The position numbers were made by a program, and so were the translations under genes. Source: Prescottella defluvii (GTDB taxonomy: Bacteria > Actinomycetota > Actinomycetes > Mycobacteriales > Mycobacteriaceae). Taken from it: a stretch of 64,000 nt of DNA. Below are positions 37,817-47,831 of the stretch, piece by piece. Within the stretch, counting starts at the first letter, position 1, and each line of letters begins with the position of its first letter. Below the pieces are notes generated by a model. The model did not search any database. It worked only from the letters and a program-made list of their open reading frames with translations, and was not told the DNA's origin. Location: positions 2,108,001 to 2,172,000 of the forward strand of contig CP121458.1 in NCBI GenBank assembly GCA_029690005.1. The letters run 5' to 3'.

Positions 37817-39042
37817 TCATCCTTTGGCGAGCTTGCGCAGGTTCACGGTCGGGTCGGCCAGGGCGGCCGGATCGACGGGAAGAGCGCGGTCGATGATGAT
37901 GCGCGCGGCCCGCACTGCGGGGCCGCCGTCGATGAACGCGGCGCCGACCAGGGTGTTGCCCGGACGCGGAACGCCATCTGCGGGCGGGTGGCGTCGTCGG
38001 CGGCAGGCCGGATCACGGTCTCGCCGTCGGCGGTCATCGATCCGACGCCCTGCACGTGGATGCCGTGCCGGTCGGACCAGAACCAACCCGCGCACTCGGG
38101 TTCGGGCTCCTGACCCAGGACGCGGGCAGCAACCGCGCGTCCACTCAGTTGTGCTGCCTCCCAGTGCTCCTCGCGTCGGTGCAGCGTGCCGTCCGCGTCA
38201 CGCCCGCGGGCGACGTCGCCCGCAGCGAACACCGCGGGATGGCTGGTGCGCAGGTTCTCGTCGACGAGCACGCCGCCGTCGACGTCGAGTCCGGCGGTCT
38301 CGGCGAGCTCGGTCGACGGGATCGAGCCGATGCCGACGAGAACGGCGTCGGCGGGAAGCTCCTCACCGGTCGTGAGGACCACGGTGACGGCCTCGCCGTT
38401 CTCGCGGATCTCGGTCACGCCCGCGGTGTGGACCGCGATGCCGTGCTCGGCGTGCTGGTCGTGCAGGTACCGCGCCATCTCCGGGCCGACCGCGGGCACG
38501 ATCGGCGGATCCAGCGGATCCACCAGGGTCACCGTCGCGCCGAGCTGCAGTGCCGCCGAGGCGGTTTCGGCACCGATCAGGCCGGCGCCGATCACGACCA
38601 GGCGCGCACCCGGCACCAGGCGGGCCTTCAGTGCCCGGGCGTCGTCGATGGTGCGGAGCAGGTGTACCTGCGGCAGGTCGCCACCGGGAACCGGCAGCGG
38701 TCGCGCGCCGGCACCGGTGGTCAGGATCGTCACGTCCGCGTCCAGGCGGGTGCCGTCCGCGAGCTCGACAATTCCCTCGTCGGGCTTCAGGGCCGTCACC
38801 GGAACGCCGGTGCGCAGCGTGATCTGCTGCGTGACATACCAATCCGGCTTGGCCAGGGCGAGGTCCGATTCGTCGGCGGTGCCGAACATGAACGCCTTGG
38901 ACAGCGGCGGACGGTCGTACGGTGCGGGTCCGCCGTCGACGAGGGTGATCGTGCCCTCGAAGCCGCGACTGCGCAGCTCGCCGGCGGCGCTGACGCCGGC
39001 CAGCCCGCCGCCGACCACCACGATGTTTTCGGGAGTGCTCAT
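37817..39042 (-). CDS. Dioxygenase ferredoxin reductase, BphA4/HcaD type (apparent frameshift)
   Basis: About 408 residues. FAD motif IVVVGGGLAGVSAAGELRSRG, PYDRPPLSKAFM, NAD motif LVVIGAGLIGAETASAALQLG and VFAAGDVARGRD. The frame changes near 37970-37985; afterwards FIDGGPAVRAARIIIDRALP completes the usual C-terminus. It passes electrons from NADH to the Rieske ferredoxin encoded just upstream. ATG 39042 lies five bases after the ferredoxin stop; a GTG at 39054 is possible. It is distinct from the P450-type reductase at 14.8 kb. Confidence 0.92.
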
Positions 39043-39046
39043 GGCG

Positions 39047-39400
39047 CTACTCACTCCGCGGCGGCGGACTGGCCGGGTACAGCCAGATCTCGTCGTCCTC
39101 GACCGCGACCTTGTGGGCCGCGACGTCCTCGGTGGCCGGCATCGAGAGCACCGCGCCGGTGCGCAGGCAGAACTTGCCCGCGTGCAGCGGGCACTCCACC
39201 TGACCGCCCTCGATCCAGCCGTCGGCGAGGGAGGCCTCGCCGTGGCTGCAGCGATCGTTGAGCGCGAAGTACTCGCCGTCGTCGTGGAAGACCGCGATGG
39301 GCTCGCCGGTGCCGGTCTGCTCGGCGTCGACGACCAGCGCCTCGCCGTCCTCGATGTCGCCGACCGCGCCGACCTTGATCTTGGTGATGGTCTCGCTCAC
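39047..39400 (-). CDS. Rieske-type ferredoxin component of the ring dioxygenase
   Basis: A 117-residue Rieske [2Fe-2S] ferredoxin: DRCSHGEASLADG and ECPLHAGKFCLRTG give the CxH...CxxH ligands. It is the BphA3/HcaC-type carrier from reductase to oxygenase. It starts at GTG 39400, overlapping the alpha-subunit stop by four bases. The C-terminus (WLYPASPPPRSE) is slightly longer than that of close relatives. Confidence 0.94.
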   Translation of the reverse strand: MSETITKIKVGAVGDIEDGEALVVDAEQTGTGEPIAVFHDDGEYFALNDRCSHGEASLADGWIEGGQVECPLHAGKFCLRTGAVLSMPATEDVAAHKVAVEDDEIWLYPASPPPRSE

Positions 39401-40732
39401 TTCGCGCCCTTTCGTGCCATGCCGGTGTGTTCATCAGTTCCGCCCAGCGCCGGTAGAAGCCGCGGCCGGCAGCGTCGCTGTACAGCTCGCTGGTCTTGCC
39501 GGGGTAGACGCCGTCCTCACGCTCGCTGCCCAGGCCCATCTGGTAGTTGAGCGGCACATTGTTGGTGATGAAACCGCCTGCGATGGACTGGCACTCGCTC
39601 CAGTTCTCTCCGTCGTCCTGCTCGAAGATGCCGCTGGGGCCGAAGGTGCGCAGGTTGTAGAGTCGCTGCGCCTCGCGCACGTCCTCGGGCATCGACTTGT
39701 CGACGATGGTCCAGGCCCAGACCTCCATCTTGTCCGGTCCCTTAGGGTGCCAGACGCGGATGCTGCCATTGACGGGCAGGTACGAGAAGTTCGGGAAGAC
39801 GGTCGCGTGACCCGTGGTCAGCGGGCCCTCGACGCGCTCGTCGCCGAGGCGCTCACGCAGTGCGTCGTAGTCGTAGTACTCGTGCACGGCCTGCGCGTCG
39901 AAGCGGCTGCGCGGGTGCGTCGGGAATCCGGCGCCGTGACCCATCGGATCGCTGAACTGGCGACCGGGGGTGTTGACGATCTCGGCCTTCGGCCCGCGGC
40001 CGGTGGGGAGAGCACCATCAGCGCCGACGCGTGCGACATGTTCACGTGGTACCAGTCGGTGGCGAACTGCTCGGCCGCCAGCTTCCAGTTGCCGTCGAGC
40101 ACCCACTTGTGGATGCCGCCGACGGCGACGGTGCCCTCGGGGTCGCGATCGAGCATCGCATCCATGTAGTAGGTCATGCCGCCGAGTGCTTCCTTCAGCG
40201 GCGGCGCGGCGGGGTTCCACGTCGCGAAGATCAACCCGTGATAGGTGTCGAGCTGCGCGACCTCGACCAGGCCCCAGTCCTTCTTGTCGAAGCTCTCCGG
40301 GTAACCGGCCTCGTTGGGGACGCTCACCAGCTGACCGGCGGTGTCGAAGCTCCAGCCGTGGTACGTGCAGGTGAAGTTCTTGGTGGCGCCGAAGTCGGCG
40401 CGGCATACCCGGGCGCCGCGGTGGCGGCACGAGTTGAGGAACGCACGGATCTTGCGGTCCTTGCCCATCGAGACGATGACCGGATCCTCACCCATGTAGG
40501 TGGTGAGGAACTCGCCCGGCTTCGAGATCTGGGACGTGTGGCCCAGGAACAGCCAGCTCGGCGCGAAGATGCGACGCAGCTCCTGCTGGTAGATCGAGTG
40601 GTCGGTGAAGACCGCGCGATCGACGTAGCCGTTGTCGGTGTCCACCATCGTCGACACGTCGACGAACTTGGTGAGGGCGGACGGCCTCTTGATCGAGCCC
40701 GTGGTCGGGCTGCCTCCGTCGGAGGTACACAT
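39397..40732 (-). CDS. Aromatic-ring-hydroxylating dioxygenase, large (alpha) subunit (two apparent frameshifts)
   Basis: About 445 residues. Rieske ligands: CRHRGARVCRA and CTYHGWSFD. The mononuclear-iron site is TDWYHVNMSHAS (Asp/His/His pattern) after NWKLAAEQFA. The N-terminal WLFLGHTSQISKPGEFLTTY and PVIVSMGKDRK are of BphA1/HcaE class. Frames change near 40005 and near 39428; the last residues are MNTGMARKGAK. Substrate cannot be fixed from sequence. With the hydratase, hydrolase and an MhpB-like enzyme in the window, phenylpropionate/cinnamate- or biphenyl-like substrates are the best guess. ATG 40732 has GGGAG upstream. Confidence 0.9.
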
Positions 40733-40752
40733 GTGTCGTCGTCTCCCTTGAT

Positions 40753-41568
40753 CTAGACGATGCGGACGGTGACGTCGGGCAGGCCCGGCGAACTGACACC
40801 GAAGGTGGAACCGGCGGCCAGCGGGACCGCGGCGTGCACCGCGCCGGCCAGGACGAGGTCCCCGGCGCGCAGATGGTCGCCGTACTCGGCGAGCGAATTG
40901 GCCAGCCAGACAATGGCATTGAGCGGGTGGTCGAGCACCGCCGAGCCGGGGCCCGCGGCGACGTCCTCGCCGTCACGGGTGAGCGTGAGGATCATGTCCG
41001 GAAGGGCGTCGAGGAGTTCCCGAGTGGCGGGAACGCCGGGCCCTGCCACCAGCCGGGCGCTGGACGCGTTGTCCGCGACGGTGTCGACGAGGCCGATCTT
41101 CCAGTCGGCGATCCGGCTGTCGATCAGTTCGAGGCTCAGCATGACCTCGCCGATCGCGTCCCGGACCTGCTCGAACGTGAACGGGGCGTCGCCGGGCACC
41201 AGATCGCGGCTGAGTCGGAACGTGAACTCCGCCTCGGCGCGCGGCGCCACCAGGTTGGCCGCGGCCTGCTCGCCCTCGTGGGCGACGACCATCGTGTCGA
41301 GGATCGCGCCGAAGTCCGGCTGGTCGACACCGAGCTGCTGCTGCATCGCGAGCGAGGTGAGCCCGATCTTGCGACCCACGATCCGCTCGCCGGCCTCGAT
41401 CCGCTGCGCGATGTTGCGGCGCTGGATCTCGTAGGCGTCGGCGACCGTCAGGTCGGGGTACGACGTGGTGGGTTGCGCGACCGGCTGCCGAGTGCGCTCC
41501 GCCTCGGCCAGCTGCGCGGCGACGGCAGGGACTGCCGCGTGCAGCGCGCCCGTGGTGTCAGTTGGCAT
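40753..41568 (-). CDS. 2-Keto-4-pentenoate hydratase (MhpD/BphE type)
   Basis: A 271-residue member of the fumarylacetoacetase-fold hydratases, frame intact: VADAYEIQRRNIAQRIEAGE, VGRKIGLTSLAMQQQLGVDQPDFG, PRAEAEFTFRLSRDL (metal-binding Glu-x-Glu), LELIDSRI and VASG-like ARLVAGPGVPA. It hydrates 2-hydroxypenta-2,4-dienoate, the fragment released by the C-C hydrolase. It is the first gene of the minus-strand dioxygenase operon and diverges from the MDR gene across 162 bases, which must contain both promoters. Confidence 0.92.
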   Translation of the reverse strand: MPTDTTGALHAAVPAVAAQLAEAERTRQPVAQPTTSYPDLTVADAYEIQRRNIAQRIEAGERIVGRKIGLTSLAMQQQLGVDQPDFGAILDTMVVAHEGEQAAANLVAPRAEAEFTFRLSRDLVPGDAPFTFEQVRDAIGEVMLSLELIDSRIADWKIGLVDTVADNASSARLVAGPGVPATRELLDALPDMILTLTRDGEDVAAGPGSAVLDHPLNAIVWLANSLAEYGDHLRAGDLVLAGAVHAAVPLAAGSTFGVSSPGLPDVTVRIV

Positions 41569-41730
41569 GCGTACAGGAGAACGCCGCCACTACTTGCGGG
41601 GCCAGCGGTCGTGCCGAGGTACGGAACACGCCCTCGCGCGAGACGGGTCGCCGCGCCGAACATGGCTATCCGAACACGTATTTCACAGCCGCTGCACCCG
41701 GTGGCTGTGTCCGACCGCACAGGAGAATCC

Positions 41731-42702
41731 ATGCTCGCAGCCGTCGCCGTCGCCCAGAACGCAGACGATCCGCTGAGCGGACTCGAGCTCCGCGAGGTTC
41801 CCGACCCGGTCGTTCCCGACGGCTGGGCCAAGGTCGCGGTGCGTTCGTCCGCCCTCAATATGCACGACGTGTGGACGCTGCGCGGCGTCGGTCACCCGGC
41901 CGACCGGATTCCGATGATCCTCGGCTGCGACGCTGCCGGTGTCGACGAGGACGGCAACGAGGTGATCGTCTACCCGGTGATCGCCGACCCCGACGGGGGC
42001 ATGGGCGACGAGACGCTGGACCCGGGTCGCGCGCTGCTGTCCGAGCAGCACGACGGTGCCTTCGCCGAGTACCTGGTGGTGCCGAAGCGCAACCTGATCC
42101 CCAAGCCGGAGTGGCTGTCGTTCGACGAGGCCGCATGTCTGCCGGTCGCGTGGACCACCGCGTACCGGATGCTGTTCACGCAGGCGCAGATCAAGGCCGG
42201 CGACCGCGTCCTGGTGCAGGGGGCGGGCGGCGGCGTCGCGACCGCCGCGATCAGCCTGGCCGCCGCCGCGGGCGCCAAGGTGTACGCCGCCAGCCGCAGC
42301 GCCGAGAAGCGCGCGAGTGCACTCGAACTCGGGGCGCACACCGCGATCGAAGCCGGCGCCCGGCTGCCCGAGAAGGTCGACGTCGTCATCGAGACTGTCG
42401 GTGAGGCGACCTGGGCACACTCGATGCGGGCCCTGCGTCCGGGCGGCACCATCGTCATCGCCGGCGCGACCTCCGGCTCCAACCCGCCGGCGGACCTGAC
42501 GCGCATCTTCTACCTGCAGCAGCGCATCCTGGGCTCGACGGGCTGCACCCGTGCCGAGCTCGTCTCGATGCTGCGCATGATGGAGGCCACCGGACTGCGG
42601 CCCAGGATCGACCGGGTCGTCCCGTTGCAGGACATTCACGCCGGGTTCCAGGCCATGATTGACGGTGACGTCAACGGAAAGGTCGTGGTGAAGGTCTCAT
42701 GA
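41731..42702 (+). CDS. MDR-family NAD(P)-dependent oxidoreductase (quinone oxidoreductase type)
   Basis: A 323-residue medium-chain dehydrogenase/reductase. VRSSALNMHDVWTLRG and LGCDAAGVDEDG open the GroES-like half; DEAACLPVAWTTAYRML and VLVQGAGGGVATAAISLAAA form the cofactor-binding half. The catalytic-zinc cysteine/histidine set of alcohol dehydrogenases is not evident, so it is nearer NADPH:quinone reductases. ATG 41731 has AGGAG at 41721. It overlaps the thioesterase gene by four bases, forming a two-gene unit divergent from the ring-dioxygenase operon. Confidence 0.88.
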   Translation: MLAAVAVAQNADDPLSGLELREVPDPVVPDGWAKVAVRSSALNMHDVWTLRGVGHPADRIPMILGCDAAGVDEDGNEVIVYPVIADPDGGMGDETLDPGRALLSEQHDGAFAEYLVVPKRNLIPKPEWLSFDEAACLPVAWTTAYRMLFTQAQIKAGDRVLVQGAGGGVATAAISLAAAAGAKVYAASRSAEKRASALELGAHTAIEAGARLPEKVDVVIETVGEATWAHSMRALRPGGTIVIAGATSGSNPPADLTRIFYLQQRILGSTGCTRAELVSMLRMMEATGLRPRIDRVVPLQDIHAGFQAMIDGDVNGKVVVKVS

Positions 42703-43133
42703 GCATCTGGATCGGCGATCCGACCATCGAGATCGCGAACGAGAAGGGTACGGACACTCTCAACGCGAACCTCGGCATCGAGATCACCGAGATGACCGAG
42801 AACTCGCTCAAGGGTCGGATGCCGGTCGATGAGCGGACCAAACAGCCCGCGGGTGTGCTGCACGGCGGCGCGTCGGTCGCGTTCGCCGAGACCCTCGCGA
42901 GCTGGGCTGCGATCTCCTCGGTGGACCGGAGCCGGTTCCACTGCGTCGGGATGGAGATCAATGCCAACCACGTGCGGCCCGTGAGCTCGGGTTGGGTGTA
43001 CGGCGAGGCGACGCCACTCGCGCTCGGACGTCGCACGCACGTGTGGGAGATCAAGATCGTGAACGACGAGGGCAAGCTGGTGTGCGTCGCGCGCTGCACG
43101 ATGGCCGTGCTCGAGACGCCGTCGCGGTATTGA
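42699..43133 (+). CDS. PaaI/YdiI-type hotdog-fold thioesterase
   Basis: A 144-residue hotdog thioesterase: TKQPAGVLHGGASVAFAETLAS (helix with catalytic acidic residue), CVGMEINANHVRPVSSG and VWEIKIVNDEGKLVCVARCT, in the order seen in PaaI/YdiI enzymes. It probably cleaves an aromatic or short acyl-CoA, complementing the acyl-CoA synthetase of the divergent operon. The start overlaps the MDR stop (ATGA) and a hairpin terminator follows. Confidence 0.92.
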   Translation: MSIWIGDPTIEIANEKGTDTLNANLGIEITEMTENSLKGRMPVDERTKQPAGVLHGGASVAFAETLASWAAISSVDRSRFHCVGMEINANHVRPVSSGWVYGEATPLALGRRTHVWEIKIVNDEGKLVCVARCTMAVLETPSRY

Positions 43134-43150
43134 GAATCGCCTGGGGAAGT

Positions 43151-43175
43151 GGCGCCGGAGCATCGCTCCGGCGCC
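43151..43175 (+). terminator. Terminator after the thioesterase gene
   Basis: A perfect 11-bp stem (GGCGCCGGAGC with its complement) and three-base loop, 17 bases after the stop, followed by GCTTTCGTCTCT. Confidence 0.82.
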
Positions 43176-43264
43176 GCTTTCGTCTCTACCGCACCGCTGC
43201 TCACGACCTCGCATGCTCGAGTAGACGAGCGCGAGCGGACTCGAGCGCACGTCGCCCTTGAGTG

Positions 43265-43291
43265 CTGGCGCTCTCATGTATAGAGTGCTAG
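43265..43291 (+). promoter_or_regulatory. CIRCE-type HrcA operator upstream of groES
   Basis: CTGGCGCTC, nine bases, GAGTGCTAG: compared with CIRCE (TTAGCACTC-N9-GAGTGCTAA) the right arm matches 8/9 and the left 6/9 with the exact spacing. A third overlapping half-site, GAGTGCTGG, sits at 43260-43268. It lies about 130 bases before the groES start, so groES-groEL1 is probably HrcA-repressed and heat-inducible, as in other actinobacteria. Confidence 0.8.
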
Positions 43292-43418
43292 TCGACGCTG
43301 AGCGAGTCCCGGCACCCGCGACGACGGGGCGCGTGAAGAGTCACTGTGGTGACTGAATTGATCGTGGTCCGAGGAACAGCCTCGGGCCCAACGAACCCCT
43401 GAAAGTGGAGGGCTCATC

Positions 43419-43721
43419 GTGGCGAGCGTGAACATCAAGCCGCTCGAGGACAAGATCCTCGTCCAGGCCAACGAGGCCGAGACGACGACTGCCTCCGGCC
43501 TGGTCATCCCCGACACGGCGAAGGAGAAGCCCCAGGAGGGCACCGTCGTCGCCGTTGGCCCCGGCCGCTGGGACGAGGACGGCGAGAAGCGCATTCCGCT
43601 GGACGTCCAGGAAGGCGACACCGTCATCTACAGCAAGTACGGCGGAACCGAGATCAAGTACGCCGGCCAGGAGTACCTGATCCTGTCGGCTCGCGACGTG
43701 CTGGCTGTCGTCGCCAAGTAA
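43419..43721 (+). CDS. groES: Co-chaperonin GroES
   Basis: The 100-residue Hsp10 cap of the chaperonin. [36 protein letters not shown] (mobile loop) and [21 protein letters not shown] are intact. GTG at 43419 with GGAGG-like sequence upstream gives [11 protein letters not shown]. It precedes groEL1 by 91 bases and is controlled by the CIRCE element upstream. In M. tuberculosis it directly follows tsaD; here 34.7 kb separates them. Confidence 0.98.
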   Translation: MASVNIKPLEDKILVQANEAETTTASGLVIPDTAKEKPQEGTVVAVGPGRWDEDGEKRIPLDVQEGDTVIYSKYGGTEIKYAGQEYLILSARDVLAVVAK

Positions 43722-43791
43722 GACCTCACGCCTCCCGCCCCGGAGTTCCGCACAGGACCCGGGGCGGAGTGCGTTCCGGCCGAAGCCCTGA

Positions 43792-45425
<1,634 letters not shown>

Positions 45426-45441
45426 TCTCCTCGGCACTTGC

Positions 45442-45488
45442 CGAAACGCGAGATCCCGGACGAATTCGTCCGGGATCTTCGCGTTTCG
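45442..45488. terminator. Bidirectional terminator between groEL1 and whiB3
   Basis: A long inverted repeat: a perfect 13-bp core (GATCCCGGACGAA with its complement, 45452-45477) extended by a further roughly 10 paired bases with one bulge. It sits between convergent groEL1 and whiB3 and should end both transcripts. Confidence 0.85.
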
Positions 45489-45523
45489 CGTGCTCGTCAC
45501 CTACCGGCGACGAGACGAACCCC

Positions 45524-45814
45524 TCAAGCGATCCGGCGGCGGGCCTGCCTCGTCAGCATCTCCCGCTCGGACTCCGACATCCCTCCCCAGATCCCGTACG
45601 GCTCGGAGACCGCCAGGGCATGGTTGCGGCACTGGTTCAGTACCGGGCACCGCCGGCACATCTCCTTGGCGCGGCTCTCCCGCTGTGCCCGGGCACGGCC
45701 TCGTTCGCCGTCCGGGTGGAAGAACACGGAGGAATCGACGCCACGGCACAGCCCGCGCATCTGCCAGTCCCAGATGTCGGCGTTGGGGCCGGGAAGGTGA
45801 TTAGGAACAGGCAT
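45524..45814 (-). CDS. whiB3: WhiB3-like iron-sulfur regulator
   Basis: A 96-residue Wbl protein. LCRGVDSSVFFHPDGE, AKEMCRRCPVLNQCRNHAL (four cluster cysteines), SEPYGIWGGMSESER (the Wbl signature turn) and the basic tail RQARRRIA are present. MPVPNHLPGPNADIWDWQ at the start matches WhiB3 closely, and so does its place beside groEL1 and sigD. It binds a [4Fe-4S] cluster, senses redox/NO and acts with the primary sigma factor. ATG 45814 is chosen over an in-frame start 17 codons upstream because it matches the family N-terminus. Confidence 0.94.
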   Translation of the reverse strand: MPVPNHLPGPNADIWDWQMRGLCRGVDSSVFFHPDGERGRARAQRESRAKEMCRRCPVLNQCRNHALAVSEPYGIWGGMSESEREMLTRQARRRIA

Positions 45815-46311
45815 CAGAACTCCTCTGTCAGCAGGCTCGCGATGAAGCTGCGAGCGGCCCGCCACCCCCGTGGATGACGGGACCGATGAAATCGGTCACG
45901 CACAGGCAACCGTAAAGGGGTGTACGAAATCCCGTCAACACTTTCGCCGAGTGGCGATTTACATATCCGCGGAGAGAAGAATTAACGAGCTGGTCATTTA
46001 CATCGGCACGCAGGTGTGATTGCGTGGCGGTACGCGGGCAGATGCCGTCGGCGCTGGTGGCCGTGTGCCTCACCTGGACGATCGTCCGGAATGGATGTCC
46101 GATTTTGTTACTTCGGAGTACTGTTCGGCGATTCCCGTTAACCCTACGGCCACATATTCTTCAAAATTGAAGCAAATCGAGCGATTCATGCTCGTCGGGG
46201 CATGGTTCGGATAAATAACCGGTCGTCCAGTTGGGGAATAGTCCGAATTTCGCGGCCACTGGTGCCTTATCGGTTTCGGGGTGTCCGACCCATCGGTGGG
46301 ATGATCTTCGG
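45815..46311. promoter_or_regulatory. Divergent promoter region of whiB3 and the Rv3415c-like gene
   Basis: 497 bases without a gene, notably AT-richer than its surroundings (such as 45960-46000 and 46130-46260). CTTCAA-AA-TTGAAG at 46159-46172 is a small perfect inverted repeat. The size fits the complex control known for whiB3. No promoter box can be assigned with confidence. Confidence 0.5.
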
Positions 46312-47124
46312 ATGCTTCGTGACGTTGCGTTCGGCCCGGATCCCGGGCGAAACCCGCTGTCCGTCCCCGACGATGCCGTCGGACGCTGGCTGCGCGCCGT
46401 GGCGCTCGGCGGCCAGGGGCGCTACGCCCAGGCGCGCGCCGAGCTCGTGGCAGTTCGACTGTCGGCCGCGCCGCCGGCGGTCCGCTCGCTCGCGGCCAGC
46501 ACGCAGGCGTCGCTGTTGCGACAACTGGGCGGGCACGCCCTGGCGTCCGGGTACGACGGCGCCGCGCTGGCGCTGGTCGGGGCGACCCGCGCCGGCAACG
46601 CACTGCCCGACTCGGACGACGCGCTCCTGCACGAGGCGCGATGCGACGCGCTGACCGGGCTCGCGGCCGACGCTCTCGGTTGCGGTCGACTCGCACTGGG
46701 CCGCCGACTGCTCGACCGCTGTCGGGCCTACCTCGACGAGGTCGGGGACACGGACGGGCTGTGGCGTCAACACGTGCGTCTGCACTGGGTCACCGCCGAG
46801 ATCGCGCTCGCGTCGGGTGACTTCGCGACCGCGACGACGCACGCGCAGGCGGCCGTCGACCGGTCCGCCGACAGTCCGTCCGTCCGGCACCGCATCAAGT
46901 CGGCACTGCTGTTCGCGGCGGCAGCCACGGGCCGGCCGGAACCGGACCTGGCACTCGAGACCGCCGAGCGGGTGGAGGCCGACAGCCGTGCGCACGGGCT
47001 CCTGCCGCTGCGGTGGGCGGCGGCGATGCTCATCGACGGCGTGCGCCCGAGTCCGGCCGCACGAGCCGTGCGGGACGAATGCGCGGATGCGATCGCCCGT
47101 CGGGGTGGGCGGTTCACGAAATGA
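46312..47124 (+). CDS. Rv3415c-like helical (TPR-like) conserved protein
   Basis: A 270-residue Ala/Leu/Arg-rich protein built of helical pairs: WLRAVALGGQGRYAQARAEL, SLAASTQASLLRQLGGHALA, LALGRRLLDRCRAYLDEVGD and ALASGDFATATTHAQAAVD. It has TPR-like character but no catalytic motif. Position between whiB3 and sigD matches the conserved mycobacterial protein Rv3415c. ATG 46312 (MLRDVAFGPDPGRN) is chosen; longer reading adds a stretch without family character. Function unknown; the neighbours suggest a link to stress regulation. Confidence 0.83.
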   Translation: MLRDVAFGPDPGRNPLSVPDDAVGRWLRAVALGGQGRYAQARAELVAVRLSAAPPAVRSLAASTQASLLRQLGGHALASGYDGAALALVGATRAGNALPDSDDALLHEARCDALTGLAADALGCGRLALGRRLLDRCRAYLDEVGDTDGLWRQHVRLHWVTAEIALASGDFATATTHAQAAVDRSADSPSVRHRIKSALLFAAAATGRPEPDLALETAERVEADSRAHGLLPLRWAAAMLIDGVRPSPAARAVRDECADAIARRGGRFTK

Positions 47125-47253
47125 GCGCCCGATATTCGAACGATGCACTGACCGGTCGGACTGTGTCGTTACTCTTACAAGCGTTCCGCCGTGAGGCGGA
47201 AGCACACCCGGCTGGGGGGACGTGCCACTGTAACGCCAGGATTCGCTCAGACG

Positions 47254-47831
47254 ATGTCTAACACGGGTGAGGAGTTGAACTCCGCCGTCGCCGCTGCGGC
47301 ACAGGGCGACCGGAACGCTCTTGCCCAGGTCTTGCAGACAATTCGCCCGCTTGTCGTGCGGTACTGCCGGGCCCGGGTGGGGGCTGCGGAGCGGGGAACC
47401 TGTCCCCTGACGACGTCGCGCAGGAGGTGTGCCTGGCCGTCATGACAGCGCTTCCGCGCTATCAGGATCAGGGCCGTCCGTTCATGGCGTTCGTCTACGG
47501 CATCGCCGCTCACAAGGTTGCCGATGCACACCGAAACGCAGCGCGTAACAAATCCGATCCAGTTGCTGAAGTACCAGATGTCGTTTCCTCCGAAGACGGT
47601 CCCGAAGATCGGGCACTGAGTTCGGAGACGAGCCGACAGGTGAACGCGCTGCTGGAAACGCTTCCCGAGAAGCACCGCGAGATCCTGGTCCTCAGGCTCG
47701 TCGTCGGACTGTCCGCGGAGGAGACGGCGGCGGCGGTCGGAAGTACCGCCGGTGCAGTGCGCGTGGCTCAGCACCGAGCCATCGCGAAGTTGAAGAAGGA
47801 AGTGACGAGAGCAGGTGAGAGACATGGCTAG
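47254..47831 (+). CDS. sigD: RNA polymerase sigma factor SigD (apparent frameshift)
   Basis: About 192 residues, ECF sigma factor. LAQVLQTIRPLVVRYCRARVG (region 2.1) and, after a frame change near 47400, SPDDVAQEVCLAVMTALPRY then FMAFVYGIAAHKVADAHR (region 2). LLETLPEKHREILVLRLVVGLSAEETAAAVGS and AGAVRVAQHRAIAKLKKE form region 4. Sequence and neighbours match mycobacterial SigD. Its end overlaps the anti-sigma gene by eight bases. SigD is tied to stationary phase and (p)ppGpp response. Confidence 0.95.

Noticed and set aside
8731-43418. Genomic island of recent phage or plasmid origin
   Set aside because: No integrase, transposase, tRNA, attachment-site repeat or composition break seen; only the synteny break supports insertion.
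47230-47255. GTAACGCC ... CGAT resembling a SigD promoter before sigD
   Set aside because: The CGAT overlaps the sigD ATG and the spacer is about 14 bases, so it would not yield a full sigD transcript; probably coincidence.
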